From Streptomyces sp. M41(2017) (GTDB lineage: Bacteria; Actinomycetota; Actinomycetes; Streptomycetales; Streptomycetaceae): a stretch of DNA of 64,000 bases. Below are positions 1 through 7,069 of the stretch, piece after piece. The notes beneath the pieces are model-generated. The model did no database searches. It saw only the letters and a program-made list of their open reading frames with translations, and was not told where the DNA came from. The DNA is taken from positions 434,001-498,000 of the forward strand of contig NZ_MWFK01000003.1 of NCBI RefSeq assembly GCF_002078175.1, read 5' to 3'. Position numbers and translations under genes: made by a program. Position 1 is the first letter of the stretch, and each line of letters starts with the position of its first letter.

Positions 1-33
1 CGTCCTGCCGTTCGTCCCGCCGTCCCACGGATG

Positions 34-67
34 CGGGGGCAATGCCTGGTGTCAGGCATTGCCCCCG
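34..67. terminator. Hairpin terminator downstream of the histidine kinase
   Basis: A perfect inverted repeat has 15-bp arms (34-48 and 53-67) and a GTGT loop. It lies about 30 bases past the stop codon of the minus-strand histidine kinase, so it probably ends that transcript; it could also work for a gene left of the window. No U-tract is present, which is usual for Streptomyces. Confidence 0.75.
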
Positions 68-97
68 TGTCCTTCGCGTGCCGGCTGTCGGCCGATG

Positions 98-1705
98 TCA
101 GGACGTCGGCACCGTGTCGGTGCGGGTCTCCGCCGACTCGGTCGACGGGAGGCCCGTCGCCGGCGGCTCGCTCGCCAGGGTGAACGTGATGCGGGTGCCG
201 TCGGTGTACTCGGGGTCGACGAAGATGGTCCCCCCGTGGAACTCGACGATCTTCTTGCACATCGCGAGCCCGATGCCGCTTCCCTTGTACGTGTCCTTGG
301 TGTGCAGGCGCTGGAAGATCACGAAGACCTGCTCGGCGTACTCGGGATCGATGCCGATGCCGTTGTCCGTGACGGCGAACTTCCACAGGCTGCCGTCCTG
401 CTCGGCGGAGACGTGGATCGCCGGCGCCTCGCCGGGACGCCGGAACTTGACCGCGTTGCCGATCAGGTTCTGCCAGAGCATGCTCATCTGCGTGGGGTCG
501 GCGACCAGGGTCGGCAGCTCGTCCCGGGTGATCACCGCGTCCGACTCCTCGATGCCGACACTGAGGGCGGAGAGGGTCCGTTTCATCACACCGTCGAGGT
601 CGACGCTCTGGTGGGCGCGGTGCACGCGGCCGACGCGGGAGAAGTCGAGCAGGTCGTTGATGAGGGTCTGCATGCGGTTCGCGCCGTCGACCGCGAAATC
701 GATGTACTGGTCGGCCCGGTCGTCGAGCCGGCCTCCGTAACGCCGCTGGAGCAGCTGGGTGAAGCTGGAGACCTTGCGCAAGGGTTCCTGGAGGTCGTGG
801 GAGGCGACGTAGGCGAACTGCTCCAGCTCGGCGTTGGAGCGCTTGAGGTCGGCGGACTGCGCGTCGAGCCGCAGGCGGGACTCCTCGCTGAAGTCCAGTT
901 CCCGCACGAGCCGTCGGCGCATGAACTCGATCTCGCCGCCCAGCCTGCGCAGGTCGGCGGGGCCGGTCGGGGTGATGGGGTGGCCGAAGTCGCCGTCGGC
1001 GATGGTGCGGGCGTCGGATCCGAGCTGTTCGAGCGGTGCGGTGATGCCGCGGCGCAGCGCCTCGAAGACGATGCCGGCGAGCGCGATGATGAGGAGCGCG
1101 ATGGTGGCGAACACCCAGTTCCGCAGGCGCATCGTGGAGGCCAGGTCGTCCCTCGTACGGGTCCGGTCGTCGCGGAGTCTGTCCTGTTGGGCGGTCATGG
1201 CCGCCCTCAGCCGGTCGAAGTCCTTCTTGCCCGCGGCGGCTCGCTCGCCGGCTTCCGGTGACGGCGACCCGGGGGGCGAGGCGGCGACCGGCCGGGCGAT
1301 CTTCTCCTGCCAGGTCCTGATCTCGTCCTGCACGGTCCTGAGGTCGCGCAGGCCCGCGGCGTCGCCCCGGAGCAGTTCCGCGAGCCGTGCGGTGTTGGTC
1401 CTCTGGTCGGCGAGTCCCTGACGGTAGGGGTCGAGGAAGTCCGGTGTGCCCGTGATGCCGTAGCCGCGGATGCCCGTCTCCTGGTTGAGGAGAGCCGATT
1501 CCAGTCGGATCGAGCTCGTCAGGGCGGGCGACTTCACGTCCACGAGGTCGTCGCTGATCGTGGCGGTCCGCCCGAGGACCCAGGCTCCCATCGCCCCGAG
1601 AAGGCCGAGGACGGTCAACGACACGGCCACTCCGACACGGAGCCAGCGCCGGGTCGTCCACTTGGACAGCCCCCGCGCATGCGGCAGCCTCTCGTCGCCG
1701 GTCAT
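98..1705 (-). CDS. CHASE3-domain sensor histidine kinase (phytochrome-type kinase core)
   Basis: Membrane histidine kinase of about 535 residues. A first membrane helix lies near residues 20-42 and an extracytoplasmic CHASE3-like sensor follows (NQETGIRGY and FLDPYRQG are typical). A second helix near 195-217 leads into a HAMP linker. The dimerisation/phosphoacceptor helix contains FAYVASHDLQEPLRKV with the acceptor His. The ATPase domain shows the N box (LIGNAVKF), G1 (DNGIGI) and G2 (GSGIGLAMCKKI). The ATG at 1705 is chosen because GGAGGAG lies at the right distance; an upstream extension is possible but has no better ribosome site. The gene is divergent from the HTH-receiver gene and closely resembles the kinase at 51214-52833. 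Signal and partner are unknown; the adjacent receiver is the obvious candidate. Confidence 0.9.
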   Translation of the reverse strand: MTGDERLPHARGLSKWTTRRWLRVGVAVSLTVLGLLGAMGAWVLGRTATISDDLVDVKSPALTSSIRLESALLNQETGIRGYGITGTPDFLDPYRQGLADQRTNTARLAELLRGDAAGLRDLRTVQDEIRTWQEKIARPVAASPPGSPSPEAGERAAAGKKDFDRLRAAMTAQQDRLRDDRTRTRDDLASTMRLRNWVFATIALLIIALAGIVFEALRRGITAPLEQLGSDARTIADGDFGHPITPTGPADLRRLGGEIEFMRRRLVRELDFSEESRLRLDAQSADLKRSNAELEQFAYVASHDLQEPLRKVSSFTQLLQRRYGGRLDDRADQYIDFAVDGANRMQTLINDLLDFSRVGRVHRAHQSVDLDGVMKRTLSALSVGIEESDAVITRDELPTLVADPTQMSMLWQNLIGNAVKFRRPGEAPAIHVSAEQDGSLWKFAVTDNGIGIDPEYAEQVFVIFQRLHTKDTYKGSGIGLAMCKKIVEFHGGTIFVDPEYTDGTRITFTLASEPPATGLPSTESAETRTDTVPTS

Positions 1706-1770
1706 CCTCTGACTCCTCCGTCGTGACGGCCGCCCTGGAGGCGGCGCAGCGCACACTCTAGAGGGCGAGT

Positions 1771-1786
1771 GACAACGGTTGTTGTC
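1771..1786. promoter_or_regulatory. Inverted repeat in the divergent kinase/receiver promoter region
   Basis: GACAAC-GGTT-GTTGTC is a perfect 6-bp inverted repeat. It sits about 65 bases upstream of the kinase start and 25-50 bases upstream of the HTH-receiver start, where an operator could control both. The receiver protein carries an HTH-like domain that could in principle bind here; that link is inference only. Confidence 0.4.
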
Positions 1787-1809
1787 GCGGGGGCGGTCCG
1801 GGGCCTAAT

Positions 1810-2601
1810 GTGCCGGGTATGCCTGGCAAGAACTTCGTTGTGCCGACCACCCCGCAGGAGACTGCCGCAGTCGCGGACGCCGCGGTCGACGAACTTGCGC
1901 GGCGCATCGCCCACCAGCTCATGGAAGACCCACCGCCTCCGCCGACGGCCGCCGACCCCACGCACGCGCTCACCCGGCTGCACGTTCTGACGCATCTCCA
2001 GCGGGCCGCCGAACGACTCCAGCGTGAAGCGGCCGTGGACGCCGCCCGCGCGGGCGCCGGCTATCCGCAGATCGGCGAGGCGTCGGACATGACACGCCAA
2101 GGCGCCCGCCGTCGCTGGCCCGGAATCTTCCACCACTCCAATGAAGCACCCACGGAGCTACCGATGATGACCTCCCCCACCCGCCCCTTCGACGTCCTGC
2201 TCGTCGAAGACGACGTCGCCGACGCCATGCTCATCGAGGAGGCCCTCTCCGAGCGTGGCGCCCGCAATCTGGTCCAGGTCACCGACGGTGTCGCCGCGCT
2301 GGAGCACCTGCGCGACCCGGACAGCGTGCGCCCCGACCTCATCGTGCTCGACCTCAATATGCCCCGCATGAACGGCCGCGAGCTGCTCCAGGTCCTCAAG
2401 ACGGACGATGATCTGCAGACGATCCCGGTGGTGGTCCTGACCACGTCCTCCGCGCCGGACGACGTCACCGGCGCCTACAACAGCCACGCCAACGCGTACG
2501 TGACGAAGCCCGTCAACCTGGTGGAGTTCGAACAGGCTGTGCAGAGCATCGACGCCTTCTACCTGGAGACGGCGACCCGACTGCCGCGGGGCGAGAGCTG
2601 A
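1810..2601 (+). CDS. HTH-like domain fused in frame to a single-domain response regulator
   Basis: One uninterrupted frame encodes two modules. Residues 1-105 resemble a small Streptomyces DNA-binding-type protein with a helix-turn-helix-like end (IGEASDMTRQGARRRW). Residues about 120-263 are a CheY/Rcp1-type receiver with acidic pocket VEDD, phosphoacceptor Asp in LDLNMPRMNG, the Thr/Ser in VLTTSS, and Lys in VTKP. No stop separates them. A potential internal start, ATGATG at 2164-2169, has ACGGAG just upstream, so a free receiver could also be made. The GTG at 1810 or ATG at 1819 could start the long form; the transcript may be leaderless. The receiver alone has no output domain, so the fused HTH would supply one. 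A lost stop codon between two ancestral genes is an alternative. Confidence 0.75.
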   Translation: MPGMPGKNFVVPTTPQETAAVADAAVDELARRIAHQLMEDPPPPPTAADPTHALTRLHVLTHLQRAAERLQREAAVDAARAGAGYPQIGEASDMTRQGARRRWPGIFHHSNEAPTELPMMTSPTRPFDVLLVEDDVADAMLIEEALSERGARNLVQVTDGVAALEHLRDPDSVRPDLIVLDLNMPRMNGRELLQVLKTDDDLQTIPVVVLTTSSAPDDVTGAYNSHANAYVTKPVNLVEFEQAVQSIDAFYLETATRLPRGES

Positions 2602-2766
2602 CGGGTGAGACGAGGGGAGCCCCGGTCCGCGACGTCGGACGGTACCGGGGTCACCCTTCGTTCGAATATTCTGGTGTGGAACGCTCAGTCCGGGGTACGC
2701 GCCTTCTTGCGTCGGACTCGAGCAGCCGGCGGCACGGGGGCTTGCACTGTAGGGAGGGGATCTGAC

Positions 2767-3606
2767 ATGACGGTGACCGCAGCGACGGAAGCACGAACGG
2801 CAACGCTTCCGGAGGTGATCGACCCGTCTCGGGTCACTCCGAAGGACGCCCGTGAGCTGTCGAGGCTGTTCTTCGACCAGCTCGCCGTCCTGGAAGAGGG
2901 CACGCCCGAGTACCAGTACGCCCGTAACACCCTGATCGAGATGAACATCACCCTCGTCCGTTTCGCGGCGGCGCGGTTCCGCAGCCGCAGTCACGACGAG
3001 ATGGAGGACATCGTCCAGGTCGGCACGATTGGCCTCATCAAGGCCATCGACCGCTTCGAGCTGACCCGCGAGGTGGAGTTCACCTCCTTCGCCGTTCCGT
3101 ACATCGTCGGCGAGATCAAGCGCTTCTTCCGCGACACCAGCTGGGCCGTGCACGTCCCGCGGCGTCTGCAGGAGGCCCGGATCCAGCTCGCGAAGGCCAC
3201 CGAGGAGCTCCGCACCCGCCTCGGCCGTACCCCCACGGTCAAGGAGCTCTCGCAGCTGATGTGCCTCAGTGAGGAGGAGGTCAACGAGGCGCGTCTCGCG
3301 TCCAACGGCTACACGTCCTCCTCGCTCGACGCCACCATCAGCTCCAGCAACGACGGTGAGGCCGCTCTCGCGGACTTCATCGGCGCGGACGACAACGCCC
3401 TGGAACTGGTCGAGGACTTCAACGCGCTGGCCCCCATGATCGCCGGGCTGGACGACCGTGAGCGCCGCATCATCCACATGCGGTTCGTCGACGAACTGAC
3501 CCAGGCCCAGATCGGCGAGCACCTCGGCGTCTCCCAGATGCACGTGTCCCGCCTCCTCAACCGCACCCTGGCCAAGCTCCGCGAAGGCATGCTCAGCACC
3601 ACGTGA
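2767..3606 (+). CDS. SigB/SigF-family RNA polymerase sigma factor
   Basis: Group 3 sigma factor of 279 residues with regions 2, 3 and 4. Region 2 is around residues 50-125 (DIVQVGTIGLIKAIDRF, then SFAVPYIVGEIKRFFRD). Region 3 runs to about 180 (RLQEARIQLAKATEEL). Region 4 ends with the helix-turn-helix (LTQAQIGEHLGVSQMHVSRL). Such factors direct general-stress, osmotic and developmental transcription in Streptomyces and are normally held by RsbW-type anti-sigma kinases. The start is fixed by GGGAGGGG upstream of the ATG. An RsbW-like protein and an RsbQ/RsbP/RsbV-like cluster follow immediately, so this is the likely target of that switch, although a terminator hairpin separates the transcripts. 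Confidence 0.93.
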   Translation: MTVTAATEARTATLPEVIDPSRVTPKDARELSRLFFDQLAVLEEGTPEYQYARNTLIEMNITLVRFAAARFRSRSHDEMEDIVQVGTIGLIKAIDRFELTREVEFTSFAVPYIVGEIKRFFRDTSWAVHVPRRLQEARIQLAKATEELRTRLGRTPTVKELSQLMCLSEEEVNEARLASNGYTSSSLDATISSSNDGEAALADFIGADDNALELVEDFNALAPMIAGLDDRERRIIHMRFVDELTQAQIGEHLGVSQMHVSRLLNRTLAKLREGMLSTT

Positions 3607-3638
3607 TCAGGCGCGCGTCCTGTGCGCCTACGGAAGTC

Positions 3639-3668
3639 GAGGCGTCCACCCCGCGGGGTGGGCGCCTC
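3639..3668 (+). terminator. Hairpin terminator after the sigma factor
   Basis: Arms 3639-3652 and 3655-3668 pair over 14 bp with a single G:T wobble and a 2-base centre. The hairpin begins about 33 bases after the sigma factor stop and precedes the anti-sigma gene, suggesting the two are separately transcribed or partly attenuated. Confidence 0.75.
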
Positions 3669-3828
3669 CGCCGTTTCCGGAACGCGGGACGGCGGGACGG
3701 AAGGGCCCGTGAACGGCGATACCCGGCACATCACTGGGCGTCGGGCCGGTGGTGGGCCAGGTAACGTGCCGTGGCGAGCGTACGCGGCGCCTGCGGGGGT
3801 AGTCGGCGGGAGACGGAAGCGGGCACAA

Positions 3829-4296
3829 ATGGACGAATCATCCGGCACGGCCGGCGGTGAAAGGGCAGGTGCGGGCCCTCCTCTGGAAACCTCACTCGAA
3901 CTGGACGGCGACGGCTCCCGTATCGCACAGGCGCGCCATCTCGCGGCCGCCTTCCTGTCGAAGGTGAAGGACCCTCAGGGCATTCCGGTCGTCACGGCCG
4001 TGGTGGAGGTCGTCCAGCTGATCGTCAGCGAACTGGTCACCAACGCCCGCAAGCACGCGCCGGGACCGGCACGGCTGCGGCTGCGGGTGATGGGCGCGGT
4101 GCTGCGGGTCGAGCTCTGGGACAGCAGTCCCGTCCTGCCGTGCGCCAAGGCGGCGGACCCCGCCCGCATCGGCCAGCACGGCCTCGAGATCGTCACCGCC
4201 CTCGCGCAGACCCTCACCATCGAACAGACGCCCGTCGGCAAGCGCATCACCGCGGACATCCCGCTGGGCGCGGCTCCCGCGCCGAGTGCCGTCTGA
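3829..4296 (+). CDS. RsbW-like ATP-binding anti-sigma factor / serine kinase
   Basis: GHKL-type ATP-binding protein of about 155 residues, the family of anti-sigma factors that bind SigB/SigF-type sigma factors and phosphorylate STAS anti-anti-sigma proteins. Visible motifs are the N box (SELVTNARKHAPG), a degenerate G1 box (WDSSP) and the G2 box (GQHGLEIV). The ATG at 3829 is preferred because similarity begins soon after it; an open frame extends upstream to 3622 but looks non-coding. It lies between the sigma factor and the RsbQ-like hydrolase, as expected for a partner-switching locus. A close paralogue is encoded at 10940-11428. Which sigma factor it binds is inferred from position. Confidence 0.85.
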   Translation: MDESSGTAGGERAGAGPPLETSLELDGDGSRIAQARHLAAAFLSKVKDPQGIPVVTAVVEVVQLIVSELVTNARKHAPGPARLRLRVMGAVLRVELWDSSPVLPCAKAADPARIGQHGLEIVTALAQTLTIEQTPVGKRITADIPLGAAPAPSAV

Positions 4297-4354
4297 CCGG
4301 GCTCCCTCCCGGGACCTCCCGGCGCCGCGACGATCAGAACGAGACAGCGAGGAT

Positions 4355-5188
4355 GTGCCCGTGGACGTACGGCGCAGGAACCATGTGACCGTGACCGGAC
4401 GAGCCGGCGCCCCGGTGGTGGTGCTGGCGCACGGTTTCGGATGCGACCAGAACCTGTGGCGGCTGGTGACACCGGCCCTGGAGCGCGACTTCACCGTCGT
4501 CCGCTTCGACCACGTCGGCGCGGGGAACTCCGACCTGGCGGCGTGGAGCGCGGAGCGGTACGCGACGCTCGACGGATACGTCGAGGACGTACTGGAACTC
4601 TGCCGCGAGCTGGCCCTCGGCCCGGTGACGTTCGTCGGGCATTCGGTGAGCGCCATGATGGGCGTACTCGCCGCGGCCCGGGAACCCAAGGCGTTCGCGG
4701 GACTGGTGCTCCTCGCACCGTCACCGTGTTTCGTCGACGACCCGGAGACCGGGTACCGGGGCGGGTTCAGCGCCGGGGACGTCGAGGAGCTGCTGGCATC
4801 GCTGGATGCTAACTATCTGGGCTGGTCGGGTGCGATGGCACCGGTCATCATGGGCAATCCCGAGCGGCCGGAGCTGGGTGAGGAACTCACCAACAGCTTC
4901 TGCCGTACGGACCCGGCGATCGCCCGGGTCTTCGCCCGGGTGACGTTCCTGTCCGACCACCGGGCCGATCTCGCGTCGGTGGCGGTGCCGACGCTGGTGG
5001 CGCAGTGCTCGAGCGACGCGATCGCCCCGCCGGAGGTGGGCGCCTTCGTCCACGCTCGGATCCCCGGCAGCCGCCTCGTCACGCTGAACGCCACCGGCCA
5101 CTGCCCGCAGCTCGCCGCCCCCGAGGAGACCGCCGCGGCGATCACCGCGTTCGTGAGGGGGCTGCCGGACGATGGACCAGGCCAGTAA
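4355..5188 (+). CDS. rsbQ: RsbQ-like alpha/beta hydrolase
   Basis: Alpha/beta hydrolase of about 277 residues. The nucleophile elbow is GHSVSAMMG, the acidic residue lies in SSDAIAPPEVG, and the His in NATGHCPQLA. The wording GHSVSA and the HGFGCDQ oxyanion-hole segment match RsbQ of Bacillus, which binds a small hydrophobic ligand and is needed to activate the RsbP phosphatase in the energy-stress branch of the SigB pathway. The next gene is an RsbP-like phosphatase overlapping by 17 bases, which strongly supports this assignment. The GTG at 4355 is preferred (GCGAGGA upstream); a GTG at 4361 is also possible. Ligand identity is unknown. Confidence 0.85.
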   Translation: MPVDVRRRNHVTVTGRAGAPVVVLAHGFGCDQNLWRLVTPALERDFTVVRFDHVGAGNSDLAAWSAERYATLDGYVEDVLELCRELALGPVTFVGHSVSAMMGVLAAAREPKAFAGLVLLAPSPCFVDDPETGYRGGFSAGDVEELLASLDANYLGWSGAMAPVIMGNPERPELGEELTNSFCRTDPAIARVFARVTFLSDHRADLASVAVPTLVAQCSSDAIAPPEVGAFVHARIPGSRLVTLNATGHCPQLAAPEETAAAITAFVRGLPDDGPGQ

Positions 5189-6428
5189 TGATCACGAGTG
5201 CGGCACGGACGGCGAACCGGTGGACGAACAGGCCCAGTTCTCGGCCCTCCTGGAGGACAGCGCCGAGGACCTGTACGAGCACGCGCCCTGCGGCTACCTG
5301 TCCACCCTGTTGGACGGCCGGATCGCGAAGGTCAACACGACGCTTCTGAACTGGCTCGGCTACCGGCGCGACGACCTGCTGGGCCGCAAGCACTTCTCCG
5401 ACCTGCTCACGGTCGGGGGCCGGCTCTACCACGAGACCCACTTCGCGCCCCTGCTGCGCATGCAGGGTGAGGTGAGCGGCATCGCGCTGGAGCTCAAGGC
5501 GGCCGACGGTTCGCGGCTGCCGGTCCTGGTCACCTCCACCGTGAAGACGGGCAGCGACGGACAGCCCCTCCTGATCCGTACGACACTCTTCGACGCCCGC
5601 GACCGCCGCGCCTACGAGACCGAACTCCTGCGCGCCCGCACGGAGGCCGAGCAGGAACGCGAACGCCTTCAGAAGCTGGCCACCACACTGCAACAGACCC
5701 TGCTCCCGCCCGCGCTCGCGAACGTGCCCGGGCTGGAGGTCTCCGCGTACTACCACATCGCGTCCGTCGACCAGGTCGGCGGCGACTTCTACGATCTCTT
5801 CCCGCTGGCCGCGGGAACCTGGGGCCTCTTCATGGGCGATGTGTGCGGCAAGGGCGCCGCCGCCGCGGCCGTCACCTCCCTTGCCCGCTACACCCTGCGC
5901 GCCGCCGCGGTGTACGACCCCGACCCCGCCGCCGTCCTGGACAACCTCAACACCGTCCTCAACCACGAGTACAACGGCACCGACCCGCGCTTCTGCACCG
6001 TCGTCTTCGGCCTGCTCACCCCGGACCACGAGCGCGGCGGGTTCCGCATCACCCTGGCCGGCGGCGGCCATCCCCCCGCACTGCTCATGCGCGCCGACGG
6101 CACGGCCGACATCCTGCCCACCCCCGGCGGCCAGCTCATCGGCGCGTTGCCGGACGCCCATATCGCCACCACCGCCGTGCACCTGGCCCCCGGCGACACG
6201 CTCCTGCTGCACACCGACGGCCTCACCGAGGCCCACACCGACGCCGTCGGTGGCCGCTACGGCGACGACGCCCTGCTCGGCTTCGCCCGCGCACTCGCCC
6301 CCACCACCGCGGCGGACAGCATCGACGCGGTCCGCGACCTGCTCGACACCTTCGGCACGGGCGTGGACGACGACGCCGCGGTCCTCGCCATCCATGTGCC
6401 CCGACCCCCCAGTGAAGAGCAGCAGTGA
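5172..6428 (+). CDS. rsbP: RsbP-like PAS / PP2C serine phosphatase
   Basis: Protein of 418 residues with a PAS sensor domain at about 25-140 (NWLGYRRDDLLGRKHFSDLL), a charged coiled-coil linker at 145-175 and a SpoIIE/PPM phosphatase domain at 185-415. Metal-binding aspartates are visible in QVGGDFYDLF, MGDVCGKG, HTDGLTE and GVDDDAAVL. In Bacillus, RsbP dephosphorylates RsbV when RsbQ and energy stress signal, freeing the sigma factor. The overlap with the hydrolase upstream and with the STAS gene downstream makes a tight translationally coupled operon. The domain order equals RsbP, supporting the name; the PAS ligand cannot be read from sequence. Confidence 0.88.
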   Translation: MDQASNDHECGTDGEPVDEQAQFSALLEDSAEDLYEHAPCGYLSTLLDGRIAKVNTTLLNWLGYRRDDLLGRKHFSDLLTVGGRLYHETHFAPLLRMQGEVSGIALELKAADGSRLPVLVTSTVKTGSDGQPLLIRTTLFDARDRRAYETELLRARTEAEQERERLQKLATTLQQTLLPPALANVPGLEVSAYYHIASVDQVGGDFYDLFPLAAGTWGLFMGDVCGKGAAAAAVTSLARYTLRAAAVYDPDPAAVLDNLNTVLNHEYNGTDPRFCTVVFGLLTPDHERGGFRITLAGGGHPPALLMRADGTADILPTPGGQLIGALPDAHIATTAVHLAPGDTLLLHTDGLTEAHTDAVGGRYGDDALLGFARALAPTTAADSIDAVRDLLDTFGTGVDDDAAVLAIHVPRPPSEEQQ

Positions 6429-6781
6429 CCCAGCATCTGACCCTCCACGCCCGTACCACCCCCGAGGGCGCGGTCATCGAACTCGCCGGCGAACTCGACT
6501 TCCACACCGCCGACCAGGTGCGCGCCCAGCTGATCGGCCTCGACCTGTCCCCGGGCGGCCAACTCGTCCTCGACCTCGGCGGCATCACCTTCTGCGACTC
6601 CACCGGCATCACGGTGATCATCGCGGCCCGCAACCACGCCCTGGCCACCGGGGCGGGCATCGCGCTGGCGGCCGTCCCCGACCTCGTCGGCCGCATCTTC
6701 CGCATGGTCGGCCTGGACGAGGTGTTCCCCTCCCACCCCACCGTCCAGGCCGCCGAGGCCGCCTGGCGCCCCACCGGCTGA
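6425..6781 (+). CDS. RsbV-like STAS anti-anti-sigma factor
   Basis: STAS-domain protein of 118 residues. The phosphorylatable serine lies in FCDSTGITV, the usual place in SpoIIAA/RsbV proteins. It should bind the RsbW-like kinase when unphosphorylated and release the sigma factor; the RsbP-like phosphatase encoded upstream would reactivate it. The GTG start overlaps the phosphatase stop as GTGA, giving translational coupling. It is the last gene of the operon, followed by a hairpin. A second STAS protein at 11585-11977 is probably paired with a different ATP-binding protein. Confidence 0.9.
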   Translation: MTQHLTLHARTTPEGAVIELAGELDFHTADQVRAQLIGLDLSPGGQLVLDLGGITFCDSTGITVIIAARNHALATGAGIALAAVPDLVGRIFRMVGLDEVFPSHPTVQAAEAAWRPTG

Positions 6782-6791
6782 GCGCGCGGAC

Positions 6792-6818
6792 GGACACCGC
6801 GTCGACTCGGCGGTGTCC
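6792..6818 (+). terminator. Hairpin terminator of the Rsb operon
   Basis: GGACACCGC (6792-6800) pairs with GCGGTGTCC (6810-6818), a 9-bp stem starting 11 bases after the STAS stop codon. Confidence 0.65.
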
Positions 6819-6835
6819 CGGGGTGAACCCGGTGT

Positions 6836-6860
6836 GTTTGCCTCGCCACGGTGCGGGCAC
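6836..6860 (+). promoter_or_regulatory. Candidate SigB-type promoter for the DUF6131 gene
   Basis: GTTTG at 6836-6840 and GGGCAC at 6855-6860, separated by 14 bases, resemble the Streptomyces SigB-type promoter pattern (GTTT and GGGTAC/T). It would start transcription about 45 bases before the small membrane-protein gene. If real, the gene is part of the stress regulon controlled from this locus. The match is by eye and not exact. Confidence 0.4.
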
Positions 6861-6913
6861 TCGGGGCTCAGATTGGGGCGCCTCCAGACGACGCCCCGTC
6901 ATCGGAGGACGCC

Positions 6914-7069
6914 ATGATCATCCTTGGAGTCATTCTGCTCGTCGTCGGTCTCGTGGCCGGAATCGGGATCCTGTGGACCATCGGCGTCATCCTGGTGGCC
7001 GTCGGTGCCCTGCTCTGGATCCTGGGAGCGGTGGGCCGTGAGGTCGGCGGGCGTCGCCACTACTGGTGA
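6914..7069 (+). CDS. DUF6131 small hydrophobic membrane protein
   Basis: Membrane protein of 51 residues made of two hydrophobic segments (starting MIILGVILLVVGLVAG, then WTIGVILVAVGALLWILG) and a basic, aromatic tail ending GGRRHYW. This pattern is the DUF6131 family, common in Streptomyces and of unknown function. GGAGGA lies seven bases before the ATG. It stands alone after the Rsb operon and behind a candidate stress promoter, hinting at a membrane stress role. Confidence 0.85.
   Translation: MIILGVILLVVGLVAGIGILWTIGVILVAVGALLWILGAVGREVGGRRHYW

Noticed and set aside
59..1261. Long plus-strand open frame opposite the left histidine kinase
   Set aside because: It is antisense to a well supported kinase and is an effect of high GC codon bias; no domain or ribosome site is visible.
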